DNA from: Rhodospirillaceae bacterium
GTDB taxonomy: Bacteria > Pseudomonadota > Alphaproteobacteria > Rhodospirillales > Rhodospirillaceae
Reading direction: 5' to 3'
Assembly: GCA_009693785.1 (NCBI GenBank)
Contig: SHWP01000025.1
Coordinates: 1-45,819 of the forward strand
DNA: 45,819 nucleotides
Made by a program: the position numbers and the translations under genes. Numbering within the stretch: position 1 is the first letter of the stretch; each line of letters begins with the position of its first letter. Of the stretch, positions 1 through 8,528 are shown in pieces. Under the pieces are notes generated by a model, which ran no database searches, was not told the DNA's origin, and saw nothing but the letters and a program-made list of their open reading frames with translations.

Positions 1-159
1 CACAACCATCCATCTGGTGATCCCAAGCCCTCGCAAACCGACATCGACATGACGCGACGGGTGAAAGACGCCGCCACAGCTGTTGGCCTGACGCTACATG
101 ATCATGTCATTGTCAGCCGGGGCGGCTCGGTGTCGTTTAAGACGTTGGGGCTGCTTTAA
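1..159 (+). CDS. radC: RadC-family JAB/MPN domain protein, 3' end only
   Basis: This is the last 52 codons of a RadC-type protein, cut by the window edge. The first residues visible, HNHPSGDPKPSQTD, are the JAMM zinc-binding signature (H-x-H ... S ... D) of the RadC/MPN+ metal-hydrolase fold. The tail ends in SFKTLGLL, the usual place for this family to stop. RadC was once called a DNA repair protein; its biochemical role is unsettled, so the name is used only as a family label. The stop lies 23 bases before the following peptidase gene on the same strand, so the two may be co-transcribed. Confidence 0.9.
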   Translation, partial: HNHPSGDPKPSQTDIDMTRRVKDAATAVGLTLHDHVIVSRGGSVSFKTLGLL

Positions 160-182
160 CTCTGCCGGGAGGAGACAATCCC

Positions 183-3100
183 ATGGGAGCAATGTCGATA
201 ACGACTGTAGTACGTACACTCGCTGTGATCTCTGTTGCGTTTTGGGCCGCAACGGCACTTGCCGGCCCGCAACGACTTCTGGCCGTACATCACGACATCA
301 CCGCCACGCTCGACCCAACCGCACACACGCTTAAGGTAACCGATAGCTGGCACTTGCCTGCCGCACTGGTGAGCGCAGATACGACCTTCACCCTCAACGC
401 CGCCCTCAAGGTTCGCAGTTTGACTAAGGGTGTAAGCATCGAGACGCTCAAAACCAATGCGCCGGGCGAAGATGTGGGCATGGATCGCGAAAGCGAAAAT
501 GGCCGAACACCATTGGCGGTGAATATCTATCGCTTGAAAGGGGCGGCGCCTGGGCAGGACGTGACATTCAAACTGGCGTACGAGGGCGAAATCAACAACC
601 CGATCACGACAGTCGGCCAGGAATATGCCCGAGGTTTTAGTCAATCGCCGGGATTGATCGAGGAGCGCGGTGCATACTTGGCGGGCTCTTCGATTTGGGT
701 TCCTCAAGTCAAGGACACGCTGGTGACTTACAGGCTCAGCGTCGATCTACCGAATGACTGGAAGTCGGTCAGCCAGGGTACGCGCCTGGAAAGCGAAACA
801 GCGGGCAATCGACATAAAGATGTATGGTTGACCGACACGCCGACCGAGGAAATTTACATTATTGCTGCCAAGTTCAGCGAGTATTCGCGCGATGTCGGTC
901 AGGCGACCGCACAAGCGTTTTTGCGCACCCCTGACGACGCACTCGCCGCACGTTACCTGGAGGCCACGGCCGGATACATGCAGATGTATCGCGAGATGAT
1001 CGGTCCTTATCCCTACTCGAAGTTCGCGTTGGTCGAGAACTTCTGGGAGACCGGCTACGGCATGCCGTCGTTCACGTTGCTGGGCGAACAGATCATCCGG
1101 TTCCCGTTCATCCTCAACTCGTCCTATCCGCACGAGTTGCTTCATAACTGGTGGGGCAACGGTGTGTTCGTCGATTTCGATAGCGGCAACTGGTGCGAGG
1201 GGTTGACGGCTTATCTGGCCGATCATCTTGTCGCCGAGCAAAACGGTCAGGGCGATCTCCATCGCCGCGATATTCTTTTGCGGGTGACCGACTATGTGAC
1301 GGCTGAAACCGATTTTCCGCTGAGCAAGTTCAAAAGCCGTTACAACCCGGTGACCGAAGCGATTGGATACGGCAAAACCGCCATGGTCTTCGACATGCTG
1401 CGCCGCCGTGTCGGAGATAAGGCATTCACCCAAGGCCTGCAAAAATTCTACCGCGACAATAAGTTCCGAAACGCGTCATTCGCCGATATCCGCGCCAGTT
1501 TCGAGGCAGTTTCGGGCCAGGACTTGAAGGCCTTTTTCGACCAATGGATCGAACACACAGGGATGCCCGATCTCAAGTTAGCCAAGATCGACACAAAAGG
1601 ATCGCGCGTCACGCTAACAGTCGACCAGGTTCAGGCCGGCTCACCGCTCGCCCTCGATGTTCCGGTGGTTTTCCATGCTGGCGGTCAAGCTATCGTTAGG
1701 TCCCTGTCGTTCAGGGGCGATGTGGCCACCCTCACGCAAGCCTTCGACCTGCCCGCTAAGGCAGAGCGCGTCGAGATTGATCCGCAGTTCAATGTCTATC
1801 GCCGCTTGAGCCCATTCGAGGTTCCAACGAGCTTGTCCAAGGCTTTTGGCGCGGAGAAGGCGCTGATCGTGTTGCCCTCGACAGATGAAGCAAAGCTCTT
1901 CGCGGGGCTGGTTAAATCGTGGAGCAAGTCCGGGCTTGAGGTTGTGCGCGATGCCGATGTCTTCGAGCTACCCGCCGACCGGGCGGTTTGGGTTCTTGGA
2001 ACCACCAACCGTTTGATTCCCGCAATCAACACGGCGTTGAAATCTGAGGGCGCGTCGATCGATGCAACAGGAGCCAAGCTGGAAGGCGCCGACTTTGCGG
2101 CCGCGTCCAAGAGTCTCGTCATCACCGCACGTCATCCGAAAACGCCGACGGCGGCTGTGGTTTTCATTTCGGCGACATCTGAAGCAGCCGCCGATGGCCT
2201 CGCGCGCAAACTGCCGCACTATGGCAAATATAGCTGGCTGGTGTTTAACGGCGACGCCCCCGAAAATGAGGCCAAGGGGGAATGGATTCCGCGCAACACA
2301 CCATTGGCGCGTGATCTGGTCGCAACGCCCAAGCTCGCTACGTTGGCGCAGCGTCCGGCACTGGCGGCAATACCCTCGCCTATCGACGAAACACGCTTGA
2401 AAGCCGACGTCACCTGGTTGGCTGACCCAGCGCGCGAGGGGCGCGGTGTGGACACCGCAGGGATTGAGGCTGCGGCCGCCTACATTGCGCAGCGTTACAA
2501 GGATCTGGGGCTAAAGCCACTCAGAGGCGCCACCGATTATGGTCTGCCATTTACAGCTATAGGACCCGGCGACAAGGCGGTGAAACTCAAGAACATTATC
2601 GGCGTGCTGGAAGGCTCCAACGCAGCCTTCGTAGGGCAAACGCTGATCATCTCGGCCCACTATGACCACTTGGGCCGCGGTTGGCCGGATGTGCGGGCGG
2701 GCAATGAAGGCAAGATTCATCCGGGCGCGGACGACAATGCCTCAGGAGTCGCCACGATCCTTGAAGTGGCGCGGCTTATGAAAGACCTGAAGCCCGAACG
2801 CACCATCGTGTTTGCCGCTTTTTCGGGCGAAGAGTCTGGGTTGCAGGGCTCGAAGGCCTACGTCGCAGCGGCAAAAGACACAGCATTCCCTTATCCGCTG
2901 ACCAAAATCATGGGCGTTCTCAACGTCGATACGGTCGGCCGACTTGAAAACGGCAAACTGCGGATTTTCGGCGGTGAAAGCGCGCGCGAATGGCCGTTCA
3001 TTTTCCAGGGCACGACAGCAACGACCGGGATAGCGATCGAAGTCATCGCCAAAGATATCGGCGCATCGGATCAAAAATCCTTCGCTGAAGCCGGTGTGCC

Positions 3101-3575
3101 GGGCGTGCAGGTCTTTGCGTCAACGGCCGTGGATTATCATCGCCCAACCGATACTGCCGACAAACTCGACAGCAAGGGGCTTGTGAAAGTAGTCGCCACG
3201 TTGAAAGAGGTCGCAGAGTATCTCGCCTCCCGGCCCGAGCCGATGGCATATACCGGGCCGAATGCAGCCGTTGTTGCAGCCACCGCACCACCGCCTACAG
3301 GCAGCGCCCTGCGCCGGGTTGCCACCGGGTTGGTGCCCGACATGGCCTATCAAGGTCAGGGTGTACGTGCGGCCTCTGTCACAGGCAAATCGGGGGCCGC
3401 GCTTGCGGGCTTGCGAGAAGGTGATGTCGTCGTTTCCATGGCGGGCCAGAAAATCGACGATCTCAAGGGCCTCTCGGAAGCCCTCAAGACATTCGTTCCG
3501 GTGCAGGTGATCGACGTCGTGTTTATCCGCGACGGGAAGACCCAAACAGCTTCGCTGCGCCTGGGCGAGCGATAG
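183..3575 (+). CDS. Secreted M1-like / M28 / PDZ multidomain metallopeptidase
   Basis: Predicted exported protein of 1130 residues with two peptidase modules. Residues 1-27 form a signal peptide ending in ALA. Residues ~30-470 look like an M1 (gluzincin) aminopeptidase: a GAMEN-like segment starts at E285 (ENFWETGYGMPS), and the zinc motif is H317-E-L-L-H321 with the third ligand probably E339 in NWCEGL. Residues ~735-1010 are an M28 aminopeptidase with a full set of expected zinc and catalytic residues: H826 (AHYDH), D851 (GADDN), E883/E884 (GEES), D916 (NVDT) and H986 (DYHRP). Residues ~1045-1130 form a PDZ domain. The likely role is periplasmic or outer-membrane peptide degradation. The start at 183 follows a purine-rich GGAGGAGAC stretch. 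The M1 spacing is HEXXH-X17-E, one residue shorter than classical X18. Whether both sites are active is inference. Confidence 0.9.
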   Translation: MGAMSITTVVRTLAVISVAFWAATALAGPQRLLAVHHDITATLDPTAHTLKVTDSWHLPAALVSADTTFTLNAALKVRSLTKGVSIETLKTNAPGEDVGMDRESENGRTPLAVNIYRLKGAAPGQDVTFKLAYEGEINNPITTVGQEYARGFSQSPGLIEERGAYLAGSSIWVPQVKDTLVTYRLSVDLPNDWKSVSQGTRLESETAGNRHKDVWLTDTPTEEIYIIAAKFSEYSRDVGQATAQAFLRTPDDALAARYLEATAGYMQMYREMIGPYPYSKFALVENFWETGYGMPSFTLLGEQIIRFPFILNSSYPHELLHNWWGNGVFVDFDSGNWCEGLTAYLADHLVAEQNGQGDLHRRDILLRVTDYVTAETDFPLSKFKSRYNPVTEAIGYGKTAMVFDMLRRRVGDKAFTQGLQKFYRDNKFRNASFADIRASFEAVSGQDLKAFFDQWIEHTGMPDLKLAKIDTKGSRVTLTVDQVQAGSPLALDVPVVFHAGGQAIVRSLSFRGDVATLTQAFDLPAKAERVEIDPQFNVYRRLSPFEVPTSLSKAFGAEKALIVLPSTDEAKLFAGLVKSWSKSGLEVVRDADVFELPADRAVWVLGTTNRLIPAINTALKSEGASIDATGAKLEGADFAAASKSLVITARHPKTPTAAVVFISATSEAAADGLARKLPHYGKYSWLVFNGDAPENEAKGEWIPRNTPLARDLVATPKLATLAQRPALAAIPSPIDETRLKADVTWLADPAREGRGVDTAGIEAAAAYIAQRYKDLGLKPLRGATDYGLPFTAIGPGDKAVKLKNIIGVLEGSNAAFVGQTLIISAHYDHLGRGWPDVRAGNEGKIHPGADDNASGVATILEVARLMKDLKPERTIVFAAFSGEESGLQGSKAYVAAAKDTAFPYPLTKIMGVLNVDTVGRLENGKLRIFGGESAREWPFIFQGTTATTGIAIEVIAKDIGASDQKSFAEAGVPGVQVFASTAVDYHRPTDTADKLDSKGLVKVVATLKEVAEYLASRPEPMAYTGPNAAVVAATAPPPTGSALRRVATGLVPDMAYQGQGVRAASVTGKSGAALAGLREGDVVVSMAGQKIDDLKGLSEALKTFVPVQVIDVVFIRDGKTQTASLRLGER

Positions 3576-3586
3576 ATCGGGTTCTC

Positions 3587-4753
3587 TCAGAATTGAGGCA
3601 AGCCCAGAGAAATGCGCCCGACGCGTAGTTTGATCATGTCATCGGTCGGCGCCATCACGCTGCCAGCCTGTGCATCGCGCAAATAGCGGCCGAGTGCGTT
3701 CGCCCCAGCGTAACTTTTCCCACCGCCGATATTCATGGCGATGCGTGTGACTTCCAGCGCGGTTTCATCGGCGGCGCATACGGTTTCGATCAAATGGCGG
3801 GGATCGGCCGCCCCGTCAGCATCCAACTGCGCGGCCACCGCCATGACGAATGCGCGCGTACGGTCAAGCGACAAGCGCATCTCACCAATGTAGCGCTGGA
3901 TGCCATCGAGCTTGGCGAGATTCGAACCCGTATCGCCATACGTACGGCCGGTGACATGGCCGATCGCTTCGGCAAATGCGCCTTCGGCAATGCCAAGGTA
4001 CACAGCAGCAAAAGTGATCATCGAAAAGGGCATGAAGACTGGAAACACCTGCTTTTGCCAGCCGCCTTCGTCACCTAAACGATGCCGGTGTGCTTTCAAC
4101 TGCCCCCGGAACGTCATGGGCGATGAAGCATTAGCGCGCATACCCAAACCGTTCCATGCACCATCAATCGTCCAATCAACGGCGGCCTTCTCAATCATGA
4201 ACGCCGTGTAGTTGCCAACACCCGCCGTCTTGTCATGCAAAATGGGTGTGAAATAGAGATCGGCATGCCCTGACGATGTGACCCACCCCTTATGAACCTC
4301 GGTAAGGTCGTAGGCATCTCCCGCGCGCGTGGCGTAACTTTGCATCACCCAGGTATGCGAGCCCGTGCCTGCCTCGGAAATGGCGGTAGTCGCCAGCAGC
4401 TTGCCCGCCGCAAGGGGTTTGACGAAGGCCTCCACCTGCTCGTCGTTGGCCAAGCGCCATAGCGGCTCTATCGCCTCGCAATGCATTTTGAAGCACATGG
4501 CCGTTGAGCCACAGGCCCGCGCCAGCCGCTCGATCACCATGACTGCGGTGCGGATGTCAGCGCCTTGGCCGCCCCACTTTTGAGGAATGCGCATGCCCAG
4601 CAGCCCGGCCTTGGCCAACTCATCAAAATTATGGCGTGGAAATTCAGCGGTGTGGTCAACCTCATCGGCACGCGAACGCAAAACCTGTTCGGCCAGCCGC
4701 TCAGCCGCCTCGACAAGCGGCCGCTGATGGTCGAGCGGATCAAACAATGACAT
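3587..4753 (-). CDS. Acyl-CoA dehydrogenase family flavoprotein
   Basis: A 388-residue protein with the three-part acyl-CoA dehydrogenase layout: helical N-terminus (LAKAGLLGMRIPQKWGGQG near 50-68), central beta domain (TAISEAGTGSH, then GWVTSSGHADLY), and a C-terminal helical domain (AFAEAIGHVTGRTYG; RYLRDAQAG). These FAD enzymes normally make 2,3-enoyl-CoA and pass electrons to ETF. The usual C-terminal catalytic glutamate segment (EGT) reads VMAPTDD at ~366-372, so the substrate chemistry may differ from ordinary beta-oxidation. It converges on the peptidase gene with an 11-base gap. A 37-codon ORF ends 10 bases upstream on the same strand and may be translationally linked. No strong ribosome binding site is seen. 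Confidence 0.88.
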   Translation of the reverse strand: MSLFDPLDHQRPLVEAAERLAEQVLRSRADEVDHTAEFPRHNFDELAKAGLLGMRIPQKWGGQGADIRTAVMVIERLARACGSTAMCFKMHCEAIEPLWRLANDEQVEAFVKPLAAGKLLATTAISEAGTGSHTWVMQSYATRAGDAYDLTEVHKGWVTSSGHADLYFTPILHDKTAGVGNYTAFMIEKAAVDWTIDGAWNGLGMRANASSPMTFRGQLKAHRHRLGDEGGWQKQVFPVFMPFSMITFAAVYLGIAEGAFAEAIGHVTGRTYGDTGSNLAKLDGIQRYIGEMRLSLDRTRAFVMAVAAQLDADGAADPRHLIETVCAADETALEVTRIAMNIGGGKSYAGANALGRYLRDAQAGSVMAPTDDMIKLRVGRISLGLPQF

Positions 4754-4763
4754 TGAGCTAACC

Positions 4764-4877
4764 CTAGTTGTGGCCAGCGCCGAGGCCTTGCACCAGCCAA
4801 GGGTTTTTGTGCTCGTTGGGCATCTCGCGCTCCATGCTTAGTCTCTTATAGGTCACCCACCATAGAGGCGATTCCAT
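4764..4877 (-). CDS. Candidate 37-residue small protein upstream of acyl-CoA dehydrogenase
   Basis: An ATG-started ORF of 37 codons plus TAG. The peptide starts MESPLWWVTYKRLS and ends NPWLVQGLGAGHN. It is rich in W, Y, E, K and H, and its third-position base use is GC-rich like the real genes nearby. It ends 10 bases before the acyl-CoA dehydrogenase start on the same strand, so it could be a leader peptide or a small subunit. An AGAGAG stretch about 11 bases before the ATG is a weak ribosome binding site. A shorter start at 4835 would give 23 residues. I do not recognise a family; it could be chance. Confidence 0.4.
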   Translation of the reverse strand: MESPLWWVTYKRLSMEREMPNEHKNPWLVQGLGAGHN

Positions 4878-4990
4878 GCACAAAAAAGGCTCTCTGCCAC
4901 AGGACTGATGGGGTTACGATAACCTCACCCTGGCGAGCACCCCCGGAATTGCCTATACACGTCGCATAACCCTGCCCTGAGAGTGGACTG

Positions 4991-6289
4991 ATGATCCCCC
5001 GTTACGCCCGCCCGGCCATGACCAAAGTTTGGGAGCCGGACAATAAGTTCCAGATTTGGTTCGAGATCGAAGCCCATGCCTGCGATGCGCAGGCCAAACT
5101 CGGCGTCATCCCCGAATCCGCAGCCAAGGCTGTGTGGGACAAGGGCAAGTGGGACATCGAACGCATCGATGCCATCGAGAAAGAAACCAAGCATGATGTG
5201 ATTTCTTTCCTGACCAACCTGGCTGAATACGTGGGGCCCGACGCCCGCTTTGTCCACCAGGGCATGACCTCTTCGGATGTGCTCGATACCTGCTTGTCGG
5301 TTCAGTTGGTTCAGGCCTCGTCGCTGCTGCTCAAAGACATTGACGACCTATTGATCGCGCTGAAAAAGCGCGCGTTCGAGCAGAAATTGACCGTCTGCAT
5401 GGGGCGCAGCCACGGTATCCACGCTGAGCCTACGACCCTTGGCCTTAAGTTCGCAGGCTTCTACGCAATGTTCGAACGGAATCGGAAAAGACTGACTGCC
5501 GCGCGCGATGACATCGCCAGTTGCGCTATTTCCGGCGCGGTCGGTACCTTCGCAAACATCGACCCATTCGTTGAAGAATACGTTGCCGAGCGCATGGGCT
5601 TAAGCGTCGAGCCAGTATCGACCCAGGTCATCCCGCGCGACCGCCATGCCAATTTCTTTGCGACCTTGGGCGTCATCGCCAGCTCTATCGAACATGTCGC
5701 CACGGAAATTCGCCACTTGCAACGTACCGAAGTGCGCGAGGTCGAGGAATATTTTTCCCCGGGTCAAAAAGGCTCCTCGGCCATGCCGCATAAGCGCAAT
5801 CCGGTGCTGACCGAAAATCTGACAGGCCTTGCCCGCGTGATTCGCGGTTATGTCACCCCTGCCATGGAGAACGTAGCTCTGTGGCATGAACGCGATATTT
5901 CGCATTCATCGGTGGAACGTTACATCGGCCCCGATGCCACGATCACGCTCGACTTCGCTTTGGCGCGCCTGACCAACGTCATCGACAAACTCGTGATTTA
6001 CCCCGAAGCCATCGCGCGTAATCTCAACATGATGGGCGGGCTTGTATTTTCACAACGCGTATTGTTGGCGTTGACTCAAGCGGGCGCCAGCCGTGAAGAC
6101 GCCTATGTGTTAGTGCAACGCAATGCCATGAAGGTGTGGAATAGCGGCGGCCAGTTGTTGGATTTACTCAAAGCCGACGCCGAAGTGACTGCGAAGATTC
6201 CAGCTTCGCACCTCGAACCCCTGTTCGACATGAGCTATCACACCAAACATGTCGACACGGTCTTTAAGAGAGTGTTTGGCGAGGCCTAG
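4991..6289 (+). CDS. purB: Adenylosuccinate lyase
   Basis: 432 residues, normal for bacterial PurB. It catalyses two fumarate-releasing steps, SAICAR to AICAR and adenylosuccinate to AMP, in purine synthesis. The N-terminus (IPRYARPAMTKVW) matches the family. The fumarase/aspartase superfamily signature GSSAMPHKRNP at about residues 260-270 carries the catalytic serine loop, and MGRSHGIHAEPTT (near 137-149) holds the catalytic-site histidines. It lies just upstream of, but is not contiguous with, the purC-purL cluster on the same strand. The ATG at 4991 has only a weak purine-rich stretch (GAGAGTGG) before it. It converges on the next gene with a 6-base gap. Confidence 0.97.
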   Translation: MIPRYARPAMTKVWEPDNKFQIWFEIEAHACDAQAKLGVIPESAAKAVWDKGKWDIERIDAIEKETKHDVISFLTNLAEYVGPDARFVHQGMTSSDVLDTCLSVQLVQASSLLLKDIDDLLIALKKRAFEQKLTVCMGRSHGIHAEPTTLGLKFAGFYAMFERNRKRLTAARDDIASCAISGAVGTFANIDPFVEEYVAERMGLSVEPVSTQVIPRDRHANFFATLGVIASSIEHVATEIRHLQRTEVREVEEYFSPGQKGSSAMPHKRNPVLTENLTGLARVIRGYVTPAMENVALWHERDISHSSVERYIGPDATITLDFALARLTNVIDKLVIYPEAIARNLNMMGGLVFSQRVLLALTQAGASREDAYVLVQRNAMKVWNSGGQLLDLLKADAEVTAKIPASHLEPLFDMSYHTKHVDTVFKRVFGEA

Positions 6290-6295
6290 GCCGCC

Positions 6296-7192
6296 TTACT
6301 CCACCCGCGCCGCCACGCGAAACCCAATCACGGCAATTCGAATGTCAGGCAAATCGTCCCGACCACGTGCGGCTGAGCGCGCATAGCGCGCAACCGATTC
6401 GTACCCGGTCCCTTTGATGATGCGCTTGTGGCAGTTCTCACCGCTAGTTACAGGATTGGCCGTCCCGTCCGATAGGGTGTGATCGAACGCCCAACAATCG
6501 AACACCCATTCCCACACATTGCCAAAGGTATCGTGCAATCCAAACGCATTGGCGTGAAACGACCCAACGGGTGCCGTGAACTCATAGCCGTCATCGCAGT
6601 CATGCGCCTCGACCTGCGGGTGGTGATCTTTCACGCGCTTGTCGGCGACGTTGGCATGTTTGCAGATCTCTGCTCGATCCATGCCCCACGGAAACGTGGC
6701 CGTGCTACCAGCGCGGTTGGCGTACTCGAACTCGGCTTCCGAGGGCATGTAGTAACTGTGTCCGCCCTTGGTATTCAGCCACTCGATATAAGCCAAGGCC
6801 TCGTACCAATCGATGCACACGACGGGGTGTTTATCGGTCTGCTCAAAATTGACCTTCTGCCAGTTGCTATCAGCAACAGGGCCCTACTTGCCGGTAAAAT
6901 TCCTACAGTTCGACCCAACCGGCCGCTTGGTCGCTTTGACGAATTTGGCGAACTGCCCGCGCGTGACTTCGAATTTTCCCAAGGCAAAGGGTTTTGCGAT
7001 TGTCACTTTCGTAAGCGGCCCGTCCCAACGCTGACGGTCGGGTTCATCATCGGGCGCGCCCATGGTGAACGACCCAGCAGGCACCACCAACATCTCGGGA
7101 CAGTCGGCGCAGTCTTTAAATGTCTTTGGATCGGCAGCGATGGCAGGCAAGGCCGCCAGCCAGCATCCAGCGAGAATAATGAGACCCCGCAT
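6296..7192 (-). pseudogene. SUMF1/FGE-like domain protein interrupted by in-frame TAG
   Basis: One continuous reading frame of 299 codons, broken only by TAG at 6884-6886 (codon 103). The first part has a signal peptide (ending AIAADP) and the start of a formylglycine-generating-enzyme-like fold (MLVVPAGSFTMGAPDDEPD; KFEVTRGQFAKF). The second resumes in the same frame (GPVADSNWQKV, then CIDWYEALAYIEWLN, FGNVWEWVFDCW, IGFRVAARVE). Both halves are needed for one fold, so this is a nonsense-disrupted gene unless the amber codon is read through or is a sequence error. The usual RGGSW segment reads KGTGYES, and the paired cysteines of true FGE are absent, so even the intact protein would probably be an FGE-fold relative and not a sulfatase activator. 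Confidence 0.8.
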
Positions 7193-7252
7193 CTTTTCCT
7201 CCCCTGTCAGCGAAGGAATCTACGCCGGGGCGGAAAGGCCGTCGAGGGAGGT

Positions 7253-7585
7253 TTATTTCTTAGCCTCGGCCAAGACTTGCCGGGCCGCTTCGTCATTGCA
7301 TTCGTGGAGCTTACTCATCAACTCTTTGTCGGCGATCACGATATTTTTCGCGGCCAGATCTTTCTTCACCTTGATGATCATATCGGCGTCGCCAGGGATG
7401 TCTAAATTCGAGGCTAATACATCCTTGGCGTATTGGTCTGCCGCCGGGCCCGAAAGCCCCAATTTGCCCGCGAGCCATTGGCCAAACAATTTATCCCGCC
7501 GCGAGGCGACCCAGAATTGCTGGTCCTGGTCGAGCTGAAACTTACGTTCAAAACCTTTTTCACGTTCTTGAAATCCGTCGCTCAT
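7253..7585 (-). CDS. DUF1476 protein, F1-ATPase inhibitor zeta subunit-like
   Basis: 110 residues. The start MSDGFQEREKGFERKF, the RRDKLFGQWLAGKLGLSG core and the helical, charged remainder match DUF1476, the alphaproteobacterial family that includes the F1-ATPase inhibitory zeta subunit of Paracoccus. In that family the N-terminal helix enters F1 and blocks rotation in the hydrolytic direction. It is a small cytoplasmic protein with no signal peptide. It sits about 60 bases from the FGE-like pseudogene on the same strand, and no ATP synthase genes are in the window. It is a good taxonomic marker. Inhibitor function here is inferred from the family, since some members have lost inhibition. 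Confidence 0.88.
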   Translation of the reverse strand: MSDGFQEREKGFERKFQLDQDQQFWVASRRDKLFGQWLAGKLGLSGPAADQYAKDVLASNLDIPGDADMIIKVKKDLAAKNIVIADKELMSKLHECNDEAARQVLAEAKK

Positions 7586-7716
7586 AAAACCTCGCTAAGG
7601 GGAACGGCTTTTTCTCGCGGTCCCTATACAGATAGTGCTCTTTTAGCGCAATCAACAGCTTGACCGGCGACAATTTTCATTGACGGTTTGCTAACACTGC
7701 CCAAGGCTGCCGCCCC

Positions 7717-8469
7717 ATGTGCACTGTCGTTATTCTGCGCCGCCCAGACCATATTTGGCCTCTCATTCTTGCCGCCAACCGCGATGAGATGCTGACCCGG
7801 CCTTGGAAACCCCCAGCCCGCCATTGGCCCGACCGGCCCGAGGTCTTGGCGGGCCTTGATGAACTGGCTGGTGGCACTTGGATGGGCCTCAACTATACGG
7901 GCGTGGTCGCCTGCATTCTCAATCGCCACGGCACGCTGGGCCCCCAGGAGGGCAAACGCAGCCGGGGCGAGTTGGTGCTGGAGGCTCTCGACCACCCCGA
8001 CGCCACCGATGCTGCTGCGGCCCTCAACGACATCTCGGTGCGGGCCTACCGGCCATTCAACATGGTCATCGCCGATAACCGCGACGCCTGGTGGCTAGCC
8101 CTGCGCGATGGGGCCACGCGCATGCACATGGAACGAATCCCTGACGGGCTTTCAATGTTCACCGCACGAGAGCGCAATGACCCGAACGATCCTCGCATTG
8201 CTGCTTACTTGCCGAAATTTGAGGGAATCGCGCCACCTGATCCCACAGCCGGGCTATGGGATGGATGGGCAGGCTTGGTGGCCTCAACCGACGCCACCGG
8301 CCAAGAAACACGCGCCATGACCTTCCGCACCGAAATCGGGTTTGGCACATCGTCGTCTTCTTTACTGGCGCTGCCGTCCGTCAACGAGGCGTTCCAGCAC
8401 AAGATGCGCCCACTTTGGCTGTTCGCGGCGGGCCCACCCGATTCTGTTCCTTATGTGCCCATAACATAA
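7717..8469 (+). CDS. NRDE family (TANGO2-like) protein
   Basis: 250 residues beginning MCTVVILRRP with the defining AANRDEM motif at ~25-31, then GGTWMGLNYTGVVACILNRHG, typical of the NRDE/TANGO2 family. The conserved Cys2 after the initiator Met fits an Ntn-hydrolase-like N-terminus, though catalysis has not been established for the family. Homologues in eukaryotes have been linked to heme or lipid handling; the bacterial role is unknown. The protein is cytoplasmic (no signal peptide). The 131-base gap before it separates it from the divergent zeta gene and must hold both promoters. No clear ribosome binding site precedes the ATG. Confidence 0.85.
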   Translation: MCTVVILRRPDHIWPLILAANRDEMLTRPWKPPARHWPDRPEVLAGLDELAGGTWMGLNYTGVVACILNRHGTLGPQEGKRSRGELVLEALDHPDATDAAAALNDISVRAYRPFNMVIADNRDAWWLALRDGATRMHMERIPDGLSMFTARERNDPNDPRIAAYLPKFEGIAPPDPTAGLWDGWAGLVASTDATGQETRAMTFRTEIGFGTSSSSLLALPSVNEAFQHKMRPLWLFAAGPPDSVPYVPIT

Positions 8470-8491
8470 CGCTGAGCTTGGATTTTATGCC

Positions 8492-8521
8492 TTTACTGAC
8501 ATAGGTCAGAACAGCTATAAT
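8492..8521 (+). promoter_or_regulatory. Candidate promoter and operator of the HigBA-type module
   Basis: A -10 TATAAT (8516-8521) lies 18 bases after a weak -35 TTTACT (8492-8497). Between them sits the inverted repeat CTGAC-atag-GTCAG (8496-8509). A repressor bound there would block polymerase, which fits autoregulation by the antitoxin. The toxin ATG at 8529 is only 7 bases past the -10, so transcription may start at or next to the initiation codon. Confidence 0.55.
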
Positions 8522-8528
8522 TTGACTC

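Noticed and set aside
6884-6886. Recoding of the interrupting codon as selenocysteine
   Set aside because: The codon is TAG, not TGA, and no SECIS-like element was seen. Pyrrolysine was not supported by any sign in the window.
6479-7405. 308-codon open frame on the plus strand
   Set aside because: It lies wholly opposite the FGE-like gene and the zeta gene, with composition of an antisense shadow and no family motif.
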